A stretch of DNA of 38,905 nucleotides from Nonomuraea longispora (GTDB lineage: Bacteria; Actinomycetota; Actinomycetes; Streptosporangiales; Streptosporangiaceae): contig NZ_SMJZ01000070.1 of NCBI RefSeq assembly GCF_004348345.1, positions 1 to 38,905 of the forward strand. The letters are read 5' to 3'. The translations under genes and the position numbers were made by a program. This document shows positions 13,384-21,937 of this stretch, piece by piece. Below the pieces are notes generated by a model. The model ran no database searches. It saw nothing but the letters and a program-made list of their open reading frames with translations, and was not told where the DNA came from. Position 1 is the stretch's first letter. Each line of letters begins with the position of its first letter.

Positions 13384-16300
13384 TCAGCGCTCGGACTCCC
13401 TGATGGCCGTGCCGACCTCGCCGACGCGGTCGGCCAGCAGCCCGATCGCGCCGACGGCTCTGGTCATCGGGTCGTCCTCGGATCCTCCGAGCGCCTTGGC
13501 CCTGAGGTAGGCGGCCTTGATCGCCGCCCAGCGTTCGGCCTGGACGGGGGTCAGCCGGCCACGCAGCTCGGCCAGCTTGAGCAGGTTCGCCTCGGCGTCC
13601 GAGGTCAACGTCTGCGCCTCGCCCAGATAGTGGTCGTCGATCAGCGCTTCGAGCTCGTCGTCGTTCATCGCGGGCACGATGCGCTCGGCCAGCTTGTTCA
13701 TGTTCCGGTACGACCCCTGCAGCCGGTACGGAGGCTCGGTGCGGGCGGCGTCGGACTGGGCGGCCGAGGCGATGTAGGCCCGGTTGCCGGCCAGGATGAC
13801 CTCCTGCACCCGCACCAGCTTGGACAACACGCTGAGGATCTGGTCCAGCTCCGGCTTGGTGTAGGGATGACCGAGCTGGTCCGGCCGTACCGTCGTGTCG
13901 CCCTTGGCCAGCCGCACCAGCAGCTCCACGTCGGCGCGGTCGCGGCCGGCGAGCGGCGCGAGCACAGGGTTGGAGGTGAGGGCGTTGTCGATGTAGCTCA
14001 GCGCGAACAGGTCCTCCCTGCCGGACAGCACGTCGCCCAGGTTCCACACGTCGGCCCGGTTGGCCAGCATGTCGGGGATGCGGAAGCGCTGCCCCGACTC
14101 GGTGTACGGGTTGCCCGCCATGCACACGGCGAACCGTTTGCCGCGCATGTCGTACGTGCGGGTGCGGCCGTTCCACACGCCCTCGATGCGGCGCTGGGCG
14201 TCGCACAGCGAGATGAACTTCTGCAGCAGCTCCGGCGAGGTGTGCTGGATGTCGTCCAGGTAGAGCAGCGTGTTGTTGCCCGTCTCCAGCGCGAACGAGA
14301 TCTTCTCCACCTCCTGCCTGGACGTGGCGTCGGGCGCGTCGGCCGGGTCGAGCGAGGTGACGTCGTGGCCCAGCGCCGGGCCGTTGACCTTGACGAAGAC
14401 CAGGCCGAGCCGGCTGGCCACGTACTCCATGAGGGTGGTCTTGCCGTAGCCGGGCGGCGATATGAGCAGCAGCAGGCCCATCTGGTCGGTGCGTTTGCCC
14501 GCGCCGGTCGCGCCGAGCTGCTTGGCCAGGTTGTCGCCGATCAGCGGCAGGTACACCTCGTCCAGCAGGCGGTTGCGGACGAAGGCGCTCATGACCTTGG
14601 GACGGTACTCGTCCAGGCGCAGCCGCCGCCGTTCCGCCTCGACCAGCTCGCTCCTGCGGCGCTGGAAGGCGCGGTAGGCGGGGACCCGCTCCCGCCTGAA
14701 CCTGCGCGTCCTGGTGAGCAGCTCGTCGAGCCTGATCTCCAGCGTGCGGCCGGCGATGCGGGGGTGGGACCCGAGCAGGCCGTCCACGGTCTCGGTCGTG
14801 GCGGCGCTGGAGTCGTGGCGGGGCAGGTCGCACAGTTGCACGGCGATGGCCTCGACGACCTCGGGGCCCTCGCGGAAGGCGGAGATCCACGCCTGCGCCA
14901 GCTGGAGGCGTTCGGGCAATGCGACCGCCTTGAGGTCCTCCTCGAACTCGCGCACCTTGGCAGGGCCCAGCTCGTGGCGGAACGCGTCCAGCAGGTCGCG
15001 CGCACCCTTGCTGGTGACGAACCCGGCGGGGTGGCCGCCCAGCTCCTCGACCAGGTATTCGCCGGCCAGGCCCGCGTCAGGCGCGACGTCCGTACGCAGA
15101 CCGGTCATGAACTCCGCGACGGCGGCGCCCAGCTCGGCGGCCAGCGCACCGAGGGCGGAGGCGTCGCCGAAGACCGTGCGCGCCCGCACCAGCGACAGCG
15201 CCCGGGTGGCGCATGTTTTACGTGAAACCTCGTCCAGCCCGAACGCCCAGAACAGCTGGGCGGCCGCGCGGACCTCGGCCGGGTAGCGCAGCAGCCCGGC
15301 TCCCTCCCACAGCCGTACGAGCGCGTCGAGAATGATCGTGGCGTCGTGGTCGTGCACGCCCCGCTCGTAGCCTTCGTCATAACGTGACTCGGCGGCCTGC
15401 CGGACCAGGTCGGCCAGGGGCGTGCCGGGCGTGAGCGAGTCGAGCAGCGAGGCGGCCAGGTGCTCGGCCCGGTAGACGTCGGGCGTCTCCGAGACCAGCA
15501 GCTGGTCCCAGAAGGGCCAGGTGTCGGCGAACGACTCGGGCACGGGCGCGCGGTAGTCGGTGCCCGTGATGGCGAAGTACATGGAGGTGCGCTCGCCGTC
15601 GCCCTCCACGTGCGGCACCAGCGTCAGGTCGATCGGCTGGGTGTTGACGGCGAACCGGTGGTGGCCGAGGCGCAGCGTCTCGCCGCCGTCCGCGAACAGG
15701 TCCAGGCGGTCCCGCAGCGAACGCGCGGCCTCCTGCTGCGCCGACTTGACCCGCCCGTCCAGCTCCTCCGCGCGTACGGCGTCGCCGAGCGCTCGCAGCT
15801 CGCCGGCGGCCGAGCGGACCTTGGCCACCATCGGGTCGGTCGCGAAGTAGGTGTTCACCTCGTCGAGCGACGACAGCGACCCGATGCGGCGGGTGACGCT
15901 GGCGAGGACCCGCTCGGCGGAGCCGAAGATGCGGTCGGCGCGGCGGGCCAGCTCGTCGAGCTGGGTCTGCTTGCGGGACGAGAACGCCTCGTAGACGTCC
16001 TCCCGCTTGGCCGACAACTGCGCGGCGAAGTCGTCGAACTCGCCGAAGCGCGACTCCAGGTTCTCCAGCTGCAACATCAGCCGGCCGAGCTGCTCGTCGC
16101 ACTTCGCGGGGGTGTCGGCGATCGCCAGCCCGCCCGTGATGGCCTGCCCCAGCAGGGCGAACTCGGCGGCGAACGCGGCCCGCCCCTCGGCCCCGAGCAG
16201 CTCACGGCGGCGGCCGTCCAGGACGGCCCTGGCGCGGTTGACGCCGCCGAGCACCTCGGCGATGCGGCCCAGGATGGACGTGCGCACGGTGGCGTCGGCG

Positions 16301-18219
16301 ATCTCCAGCGAGCCGACGACCTCCGTCACCACCTCCAGCCCCTCCGACTGCTCGGCCAGCCGCTCGGCGACCGGCTCCGCCTCGGCGGCTGTGGTGATCG
16401 CGGCGGCTTCGGCGGCCAGCCGCTCGACGGCGGCGTGGTAGGCGGTGAACGCGTCCGCGCCCTCCAGGAACGCGACCGCCCGCCGGCCCACCGAGTCCAA
16501 CTCCTCCGACACCGACGCGGCCAGCTCGTCGAGCGCGGCCAGATCGACGTGGCGGACCTCGCGCAGCGTCACCAGGTGGCCCTGGGCCCTGCGCAACGTG
16601 GCCAGCAGGCTCACCCAGGCGTCGGCGGTGACCGGGTCGTCGGCCTGGGCGCGGCGTAGCAGGCGGGTGGTCTCCTCCGTCGCCGTGGTGAGCGTGCGCT
16701 CGGCCTGCCTGGTGAGCTGCTCGACGTTCTCGTACTCGTCGAGCACCTGCTCGGCGGTGGCGCGTACGTCGGACAGCGGGCCGCGCAGGCCGTGGTCGCC
16801 GAGCCAGTGGTAGGAGTCGAACGCCCGCGTGCACGCGGCGATCAGGCCCTCGAACGTCCCCGCGGACGGCGCCATCTCCTCGACCATGCGCGACACGGAC
16901 AGGCAGTCGGAGATGCCGCGTACCAGCTCGGCGTTGCCGATGCGCTCCAGCGGGCCGGTGCCCGCGGGCTGGGCGGCGGCGTAGGTGTCGGAGACGTACG
17001 GGGTCTGCCAGACCTGCATCGGGTGGACCCGGGTCGGCTCCTCGGAGGTGGCGCGGAAGACCACCATCGTGCCGTCCTCGAACAACGAGTAGCCGTGGCA
17101 GACGAGGGGCGTGGCCACCTCTTTTCTGATCACGTTGTACGGCAGCAGCAGTGAGCGCCCGTCGCCCCTGGCGTGGAAGACGTACAGGACGTCCTCGCCG
17201 TTGGGGGAGCGGACCACCCGCTCGAACTCCAGGTCGGTCACGTCCGTGTCGAACGTCTTGCTGACCCCGGTCGCCAGGTAGTAGCCGCCGGGGAAGATCA
17301 GCCCCTGGTCCTCGGGCAGCCGCCGGCAGGCCTGCCCGATGCCGTCGAGCCGCACGACGGACCTGGTGCGCACGTTGAAGACCAGGTGCCGCCAGTCGGT
17401 CTCCTTGTACGGCTTGATCCGCATGAGGATGAGCGGCCCCACCCTGGCGTACTCGACGTCGGCGTCCGCGAGGCTCTGCAGGGGTTCGGCGACCGGCTCG
17501 GAGTAGACGCCGGCGCCGGTCTCCGTGTTGTCCTCGACCTTGATGGTGAGGTCGCCGCCGACGGTCTCGACGAACACCTCGCCCGCGATGGAGATGTGCG
17601 GGTGGCGGCCGAGCACGTGGTCGTCGCGGGTGGTGGGTGTCCACTCGAAGTCGTGGGACGGGGGGAAGACGTGGTCACGCTCACCCCTGTTATCCAGATA
17701 TTTCGCCACTCCGCCGGTGCTGACCGCCCAGCGCAACACCCGGAGGTCCCCGGGCCCCGTCCTGAACACCGCCAGCAGCTTGCCCTCCACCCGCCGGAGC
17801 TGCTGCAGCCGCGTCTCCTTGTAGTAGCGGTAGAGCTCGGCGAAGTCCTTCCCGAACGCCGGGTCCTCCAGCGTCTCCAGCCTGTCGGCGTCGAACCGGA
17901 AGGCGTCGCCGTCCCTGGAGAAGCGGTGCACCGCGAACACGTCGCCCACCGTCGTCTCCGGCTTGAGCCCGATGAAGACGTTGTAGCCGAACAACATCAC
18001 GTCACCCAGGGAGACGATGTCCCTGGGGACGCAGTTGTGCTCCGTGCGGATCCGCTCGGTGCCCAGCAGGCGCAGCTCCGCGCCGCCGAACACGCGCAGC
18101 CGCTCCTGGTTGACCGCCTCGGCCGCCGCCGCGAGGGCCTTGGCCTGGGCCTGGAGCCGGTTCCTGAGGACTTCGTACGTCCCCGCCTCCAGCCCAGGCC
18201 CGGCTTCGAGCGTAGTCAC
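13384..18219 (-). CDS. Giant flotillin-associated ATPase ('DNA repair ATPase' type) with C-terminal MoxR-like AAA+ domain
   Basis: The 1611-residue protein has three parts. Residues 1 to about 430 are beta-rich, with VSLGDVMLFGYNVFIGLKPE near residue 75; this matches, from memory, the DUF3686 region of proteins named 'DNA repair ATPase'. Residues of about 430-1230 are mainly helical, with long coiled-coil stretches rich in Ala, Glu and Arg. A AAA+ domain follows: Walker A ISPPGYGKTTLMEYVASRL near residue 1255, Walker B NNTLLYLDDIQHTS near 1320, sensor 1 CMAGNPYTESGQRFRIPDML near 1367 and LANRADVWNL with a possible arginine finger. No signal or membrane segment is seen. The GTG start at 18219 has GAGGAG upstream and lies 6 bp after the flotillin stop, so the two are cotranslated. 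A role in DNA repair is only a database name; the operon points to membrane-associated remodelling. Confidence 0.88.
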   Translation of the reverse strand: MTTLEAGPGLEAGTYEVLRNRLQAQAKALAAAAEAVNQERLRVFGGAELRLLGTERIRTEHNCVPRDIVSLGDVMLFGYNVFIGLKPETTVGDVFAVHRFSRDGDAFRFDADRLETLEDPAFGKDFAELYRYYKETRLQQLRRVEGKLLAVFRTGPGDLRVLRWAVSTGGVAKYLDNRGERDHVFPPSHDFEWTPTTRDDHVLGRHPHISIAGEVFVETVGGDLTIKVEDNTETGAGVYSEPVAEPLQSLADADVEYARVGPLILMRIKPYKETDWRHLVFNVRTRSVVRLDGIGQACRRLPEDQGLIFPGGYYLATGVSKTFDTDVTDLEFERVVRSPNGEDVLYVFHARGDGRSLLLPYNVIRKEVATPLVCHGYSLFEDGTMVVFRATSEEPTRVHPMQVWQTPYVSDTYAAAQPAGTGPLERIGNAELVRGISDCLSVSRMVEEMAPSAGTFEGLIAACTRAFDSYHWLGDHGLRGPLSDVRATAEQVLDEYENVEQLTRQAERTLTTATEETTRLLRRAQADDPVTADAWVSLLATLRRAQGHLVTLREVRHVDLAALDELAASVSEELDSVGRRAVAFLEGADAFTAYHAAVERLAAEAAAITTAAEAEPVAERLAEQSEGLEVVTEVVGSLEIADATVRTSILGRIAEVLGGVNRARAVLDGRRRELLGAEGRAAFAAEFALLGQAITGGLAIADTPAKCDEQLGRLMLQLENLESRFGEFDDFAAQLSAKREDVYEAFSSRKQTQLDELARRADRIFGSAERVLASVTRRIGSLSSLDEVNTYFATDPMVAKVRSAAGELRALGDAVRAEELDGRVKSAQQEAARSLRDRLDLFADGGETLRLGHHRFAVNTQPIDLTLVPHVEGDGERTSMYFAITGTDYRAPVPESFADTWPFWDQLLVSETPDVYRAEHLAASLLDSLTPGTPLADLVRQAAESRYDEGYERGVHDHDATIILDALVRLWEGAGLLRYPAEVRAAAQLFWAFGLDEVSRKTCATRALSLVRARTVFGDASALGALAAELGAAVAEFMTGLRTDVAPDAGLAGEYLVEELGGHPAGFVTSKGARDLLDAFRHELGPAKVREFEEDLKAVALPERLQLAQAWISAFREGPEVVEAIAVQLCDLPRHDSSAATTETVDGLLGSHPRIAGRTLEIRLDELLTRTRRFRRERVPAYRAFQRRRSELVEAERRRLRLDEYRPKVMSAFVRNRLLDEVYLPLIGDNLAKQLGATGAGKRTDQMGLLLLISPPGYGKTTLMEYVASRLGLVFVKVNGPALGHDVTSLDPADAPDATSRQEVEKISFALETGNNTLLYLDDIQHTSPELLQKFISLCDAQRRIEGVWNGRTRTYDMRGKRFAVCMAGNPYTESGQRFRIPDMLANRADVWNLGDVLSGREDLFALSYIDNALTSNPVLAPLAGRDRADVELLVRLAKGDTTVRPDQLGHPYTKPELDQILSVLSKLVRVQEVILAGNRAYIASAAQSDAARTEPPYRLQGSYRNMNKLAERIVPAMNDDELEALIDDHYLGEAQTLTSDAEANLLKLAELRGRLTPVQAERWAAIKAAYLRAKALGGSEDDPMTRAVGAIGLLADRVGEVGTAIRESER

Positions 18220-18225
18220 AGAGGG

Positions 18226-20322
18226 TCAGCTCCTCGCCCCGGCGAGCGCGGCCACCGGCGAGTCCGCCACCCCCAGCCGGCGGGCCGTCTCCAGCAGTTC
18301 GCCCAGCGCCGACGACTGCGGGCCGCCGTTCTTGATGAGCTGCAGGAGCAGCGCGGACACGGTCAGGTTCTTCAGGTCCTCGGTACGCACGCCGCTCACC
18401 ACGTCGGCGAGGTCGGCCGCCAGGCTGGCCTCGCCGTTGACGTACGGCCTGGTCAGCGCGCCCGCGATCTCGGAGTGCCCGATGAATCCGTCGACCGCCT
18501 TGCCCGCGGTGATCGAGCCGACCACCTTGTCGAAGAACATCGTGTCGCCGCCGACGATGTCGATGTTGGCCTTGGCCAGCCCGGCGGCCAGCACGCTGGC
18601 CTGCGACTCGGCCACGCGCCGCGACACGTCGATGTGCTTGAGGCGGATCTCCTTGTCGGCCTCGAGCCGCAGGCGGTACTCCTCGTGCTCCCTGCTGGCG
18701 TCGTCCAGCGCGGCCATCGCGGCCGCCTTCTCGGTGAGACCCTCGGCCTCGGCCTTGAGCTTCTCGCCGACCGCGGCGGCGGTGGCGAACGCCATCGCCT
18801 GCTCGCCCTCGGCCTGCGCCTTGAGCCGGTCGCCGTCGACCAGCGCCATGGCCCTGGCGCCGTCGGCCTCGGCCGCCAGCTTCTCCTTCAGCGCCAGCGC
18901 CTCGGCGCGGCCGACCTTCTCGATGGCATCGGCGTCGCGCTCCTTGACCTGGACCTGCGCCAGCCCGTCGGCGGCGGACTCGGCCTGCACACCCTCGGCC
19001 AGCCGGATCTTGGCCCGCGCGTCCAGCTCGGCGGCCTGCTGCCTGGCCTCGGCGAGCACCAGCTCCTCGCGGGCCTTGAACTTGCTGGCGGCCTCCGCGG
19101 CCTCGGCCGCCTTGATGTCCTTGACCAGGTTCTCCTGCGCCTCCGCCTCGGCGGCGATGATCACCTGCTGGCGGGTGCGCTCGGCCTCCTCGACCACGCG
19201 CAGCCGCTTGATGCTCTCCTCCTGCTCGGCCACGGTCTTGTCGACCGCGATGCGCTCGCGGATGACCTCGGCGATCGAGCGCTTCTCGGTCTCGACCTCC
19301 TTGTCCTTCGCGATCCGCGACAGCTCGGTCTCCCGCTCGCGCGCGATGACCTCCAGCAGACGGTCCTTCTCGATCCGCTCGGACTCGATGGCGATCACGC
19401 GCTCGCGGTTCTTCTCGGCGACCGCGATCTCGCGGTGCTGGTTCTCCCGCTGGACGCCGATCTGCTCGTCGGTCCTGATGCCGGCGGCCTGCGCGCGCAG
19501 CCGCTCCTCTGCCTGTACGCGGGCGATCTCCGCGTCCTCGCGGGCCTTGACGGTCTCGATCTCGCGGCGCTGCTTGAGCTCGGCGTCGGCCTGGCGGCGC
19601 TCCAGTTCGAGGATGGCCTCGCGGGCGTCCACGTTCTGGCGGGTGATCTCCTTCTCCTCGTTGCGCCGGAAGTCGTTCGTCCGCACGTGCTCGATGGCCG
19701 TCAGCTCGGTGATCTTGCGGATGCCCTGGGCGTCGAGGATGTTGCTCTTGTCGAGCTGGGCCAGGGAGGTCTGCTCAAGGTAGTCGATGGCGGCGTCTTC
19801 GAGGCTGTAGCCGTTGAGGTCCGTGCCGATGAGCCGGATGATCTCGTCGCGGAACTCGTCGCGCTTGGTGTAGAGGTCGACGAAGTCCAGGTGCTTGCCG
19901 GCCGTCTTCAGCGCCTCGGAGAACTTCGCGTTGAACAGCTCCTGCAGCGTCTGCTCGTCGCTGGCCCTGGCCGTGCCGATGGCCTGGGCGACCTTGATGA
20001 CGTCTTCCGTGGTCTTGTTCACGCGGACGAAGAACGTGATCTTGATGTCGGCCCTGATGTTGTCGCGGCAGATCAGGCCCTCGCGGCCGGTGCGATGAAT
20101 CTCGATGGTTTTCACCGAGATGTCCATGACCTCGGCCTTGTGGACGACGGGCAGGACGATCTTGCCGGTGAACGTCACATCGACCTTGTTGATCTTCGAC
20201 ACGATCAGCGCCTTGCCCTGTTCGACCTTGCGGAAAAGGCGGCCGATGAGGACGAGTAGCCCGATGACAATGATCGCGACTACCGCTATGAGAATGCCGA
20301 GCCCCGTAGAGATGACGTCCAT
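18226..20322 (-). CDS. Flotillin-like SPFH protein (YqiK type)
   Basis: The 698-residue protein begins with one membrane helix (ILIAVVAIIVIGLLVLIGRL). The SPFH/Band 7 domain (about residues 30-205) includes VEQGKALIVSKINKVDVTF, MDISVKTIEIHRTGREGL and NIRADIKITFFVRVNKT. A charged coiled coil of about 330 residues follows, rich in Glu, Arg, Ala and EKxR repeats, then a Gly-poor C-terminal segment (IVGGDTMFFDKVVGSITAGK). Flotillins form rings on the membrane that order lipids and recruit partners. The ATG at 20322 overlaps the TGA of the preceding gene (TGATG), and the giant ATPase gene follows 6 bp after the stop. The three products are therefore probably one assembly, with this protein as the membrane ring and platform. 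Confidence 0.92.
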   Translation of the reverse strand: MDVISTGLGILIAVVAIIVIGLLVLIGRLFRKVEQGKALIVSKINKVDVTFTGKIVLPVVHKAEVMDISVKTIEIHRTGREGLICRDNIRADIKITFFVRVNKTTEDVIKVAQAIGTARASDEQTLQELFNAKFSEALKTAGKHLDFVDLYTKRDEFRDEIIRLIGTDLNGYSLEDAAIDYLEQTSLAQLDKSNILDAQGIRKITELTAIEHVRTNDFRRNEEKEITRQNVDAREAILELERRQADAELKQRREIETVKAREDAEIARVQAEERLRAQAAGIRTDEQIGVQRENQHREIAVAEKNRERVIAIESERIEKDRLLEVIARERETELSRIAKDKEVETEKRSIAEVIRERIAVDKTVAEQEESIKRLRVVEEAERTRQQVIIAAEAEAQENLVKDIKAAEAAEAASKFKAREELVLAEARQQAAELDARAKIRLAEGVQAESAADGLAQVQVKERDADAIEKVGRAEALALKEKLAAEADGARAMALVDGDRLKAQAEGEQAMAFATAAAVGEKLKAEAEGLTEKAAAMAALDDASREHEEYRLRLEADKEIRLKHIDVSRRVAESQASVLAAGLAKANIDIVGGDTMFFDKVVGSITAGKAVDGFIGHSEIAGALTRPYVNGEASLAADLADVVSGVRTEDLKNLTVSALLLQLIKNGGPQSSALGELLETARRLGVADSPVAALAGARS

Positions 20323-20873
20323 CAATGCTCACTTTCGTACGGCATGACCAAGAAGAATTCGCCGTCTTTGTCGTAGTCGAAGATGAGGGCGGTGGCGCCG
20401 CGGTCCAGGCGGTCCAGCCCGGTCGTGCGCACCTGCACGATCGCGGACGCGCCGTCCGCGGCGCTGACCTCGGCCTGGCCGAAGGCGGGCGTGGCCTCGC
20501 CGGTGCGGATCACGCACATCTGGCCGATGAAGTCGGCGCGCGAGGACCGGTCCCCCTCACGGAAGAGCGGGCGCAGTGGAAGCAGCAGGCCACGGGCGGC
20601 GAGCCAGCCGCCGGCGAGGGCGACGAACGGTACGGCGACCAGCAGGCCGCCGCTCACCATCTGGCTGCCGGCCAGGCACAACATCCATGTCACCGCGGTC
20701 AGCAACGACAGCGTGATCCCCGCGGGCACTCCCCCGAGCCCCAGCCAGGCCGCGTCGTCGTCCACCCCGAACAGGCCGGTGATCACGGCCAGCCAATAAA
20801 GCACGACCACGATGAGAAGGATGCTGAAAATGACTGTTGGGAAGCTGAATGCGGTGTCTACGAACTCGGTCAT
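20322..20873 (-). CDS. Small membrane protein with OB/NfeD-like tail (YqiJ type)
   Basis: From the ATG at 20873 the product has 183 residues. Three membrane helices (PTVIFSILLIVVVLYWLAVI, AGITLSLLTAVTWMLCLAG, GGLLVAVPFVALAGGWLAA) are followed by a soluble beta-rich domain of about 70 residues (IGQMCVIRTGEATPAFGQAE, VQVRTTGLDRLDRGATALIF, FFLVMP). This is the arrangement of YqiJ and NfeD proteins, whose OB-fold tails pair with flotillins. A longer frame reaches to 20978, but MTEFVDTAF at 20873 with GAGGTGGG just before it is the better start. It is first in the flotillin operon and coupled to it by a one-base stop/start overlap. Confidence 0.85.
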   Translation of the reverse strand: MTEFVDTAFSFPTVIFSILLIVVVLYWLAVITGLFGVDDDAAWLGLGGVPAGITLSLLTAVTWMLCLAGSQMVSGGLLVAVPFVALAGGWLAARGLLLPLRPLFREGDRSSRADFIGQMCVIRTGEATPAFGQAEVSAADGASAIVQVRTTGLDRLDRGATALIFDYDKDGEFFLVMPYESEH

Positions 20874-20929
20874 CCCACCTCGGCGTGCCCCGTCCCCGTG
20901 TGTGTCCAGTCGGACTATATCTACATAAA

Positions 20930-20952
20930 GACTGAGTAAAAGGAAAAGTTCC
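20930..20952 (-). promoter_or_regulatory. Candidate ECF-sigma promoter of the flotillin operon
   Basis: On the minus strand GGAAC (20952-20948) is followed after 15 bases by GTC (20932-20930, in AGTCTTTATG). The GGAAC...GTC pattern with a 15-17 base gap is typical of extracytoplasmic-function sigma factors. It lies about 60 bases before the start codon at 20873. The stretch is AT-rich for this genome and also holds GATATAGT at about 20920-20913, a possible ordinary -10, so a housekeeping promoter is the alternative. Confidence 0.4.
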
Positions 20953-20980
20953 CATAACAGTGTGCGACGTGACCTCACGG

Positions 20981-21005
20981 CAGGGGGTAGATCATGCTGC
21001 CCCTG
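20981..21005 (-). terminator. Weak hairpin after the kinase gene
   Basis: CAGGGG (20981-20986) pairs with CCCCTG (21000-21005) around 13 bases, 5 bases beyond the stop of the upstream minus-strand gene. The stem is short and lacks a T-tract, so it may only partly separate that gene from the flotillin operon. Confidence 0.3.
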
Positions 21006-21009
21006 TGGG

Positions 21010-21933
21010 TCACTGCCGGTGCCGCACGGCCTCGGCCACCGCGAGTTGGATGCGCATCCACTCGCTCTCGGCGTGGGTGCCGTCCTCGACCTCCCAGAGG
21101 AAGTTCTGCAACACCCGGCCCATCGTCCAGCCCGCCGCCCGCCGGGGGTCGAGCGCGAGCCGGTCGACCATCAGGTCGAAACGCCTGAGCACCGCCCGGG
21201 TCACGTCACCCGTCGCGACCACGTCGTCCCAGCGGTTGTCCAGGGCGGGCATCAGGTCGAACCCCGGGTCGCCGGCCAGCGGCTTGGGGTCGATGCTCAG
21301 CCACGGCTCCCGCCCGGCCGCCAGCACGTTGTCGTAGTGCAGGTCCCAGTGCAGCAGCCGGTCGCCGGGCTCGTGGACGAGTTCGGCGACCGCCGAGGCG
21401 CACCACGTCATCCAGTGGCGGTGGTGCTCGTCCGCCAGTCGCGGGAGCGCCTTGTCCACGTCGTCGAGCATGGCCTGCGCGATGTCGCCGAGCCGGCGCA
21501 TTCCCTCGGGGGCGGGATGGGCCACCAGGCGGGCCAGCAGGTCGGTGAGTACGCCCAGCGCCTCCATGTCGTCCGGCATGCTGGACAGCGGCCGGTCGGC
21601 CGACAGTCGTTCGAGCAGCATGGTGCCGGTCGCCGGGTCGGACTCGAGCAGCAGCACCGACGCGTCACCCGCCCACGTGGCCAGCCCCATGGCCTCGGTG
21701 GCGTTCTCGTCGGTGACGGGCTGCAGCTTGAGTGCCGCCTCGGTGCCGTCGTCGCGGACGACGGGCAGCACCAGCGACACCACCCCGTGACGGGGCTCGC
21801 CGTCGAGCCGCAGCCCCCACTCCTCCAGGTAACGCTCGGCCAGCGCGGGCAGGCCGGCCGACCAGGCGCGGCCGGCCTCTCCGTCGTACTTCACGTGCGA
21901 GGCCGTCAGCGCCTCCGGCACCGTGATCCGCAT
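21010..21933 (-). CDS. Aminoglycoside/hydroxyurea antibiotic phosphotransferase-like kinase (APH(6) family)
   Basis: The 307-residue protein has the kinase core of the streptomycin 6-phosphotransferase/hydroxyurea kinase family: an N-lobe with ALKLQPVTDENATEAMGLAT (Lys for ATP), the catalytic loop LLHWDLHYDNVLAAGREPWL, and IDPKPLAGDPGFDLMP with the metal-binding Asp. These enzymes phosphorylate aminoglycosides or other small molecules; many chromosomal members have no known substrate and do not confer resistance. It begins 4 bp after the menB stop and so is cotranscribed with it, which hints at a housekeeping or detoxifying role rather than a mobile resistance gene. The ATG at 21933 has no clear ribosome site and is probably reached by coupling. 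Confidence 0.85.
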   Translation of the reverse strand: MRITVPEALTASHVKYDGEAGRAWSAGLPALAERYLEEWGLRLDGEPRHGVVSLVLPVVRDDGTEAALKLQPVTDENATEAMGLATWAGDASVLLLESDPATGTMLLERLSADRPLSSMPDDMEALGVLTDLLARLVAHPAPEGMRRLGDIAQAMLDDVDKALPRLADEHHRHWMTWCASAVAELVHEPGDRLLHWDLHYDNVLAAGREPWLSIDPKPLAGDPGFDLMPALDNRWDDVVATGDVTRAVLRRFDLMVDRLALDPRRAAGWTMGRVLQNFLWEVEDGTHAESEWMRIQLAVAEAVRHRQ

Positions 21934-21937
21934 CGGC

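Noticed and set aside
17173..20259. Very long open frame (1028 codons) on the plus strand across the flotillin and ATPase genes
   Set aside because: It is the antisense shadow of two well-supported genes: Leu/Asp/Gly/Val-rich, low complexity and without any domain. High GC and the Glu/Ala-rich coiled coil keep the opposite frame open.
13384..20873. Flotillin operon as an anti-phage defence island
   Set aside because: No nuclease, restriction, toxin or other defence gene is nearby and the flanks are housekeeping-like. Defence remains possible but unsupported.
21010..21933. Acquired antibiotic-resistance gene
   Set aside because: Composition matches the neighbours, it follows menB by 4 bp and no mobile element is near, so it looks like a resident gene.
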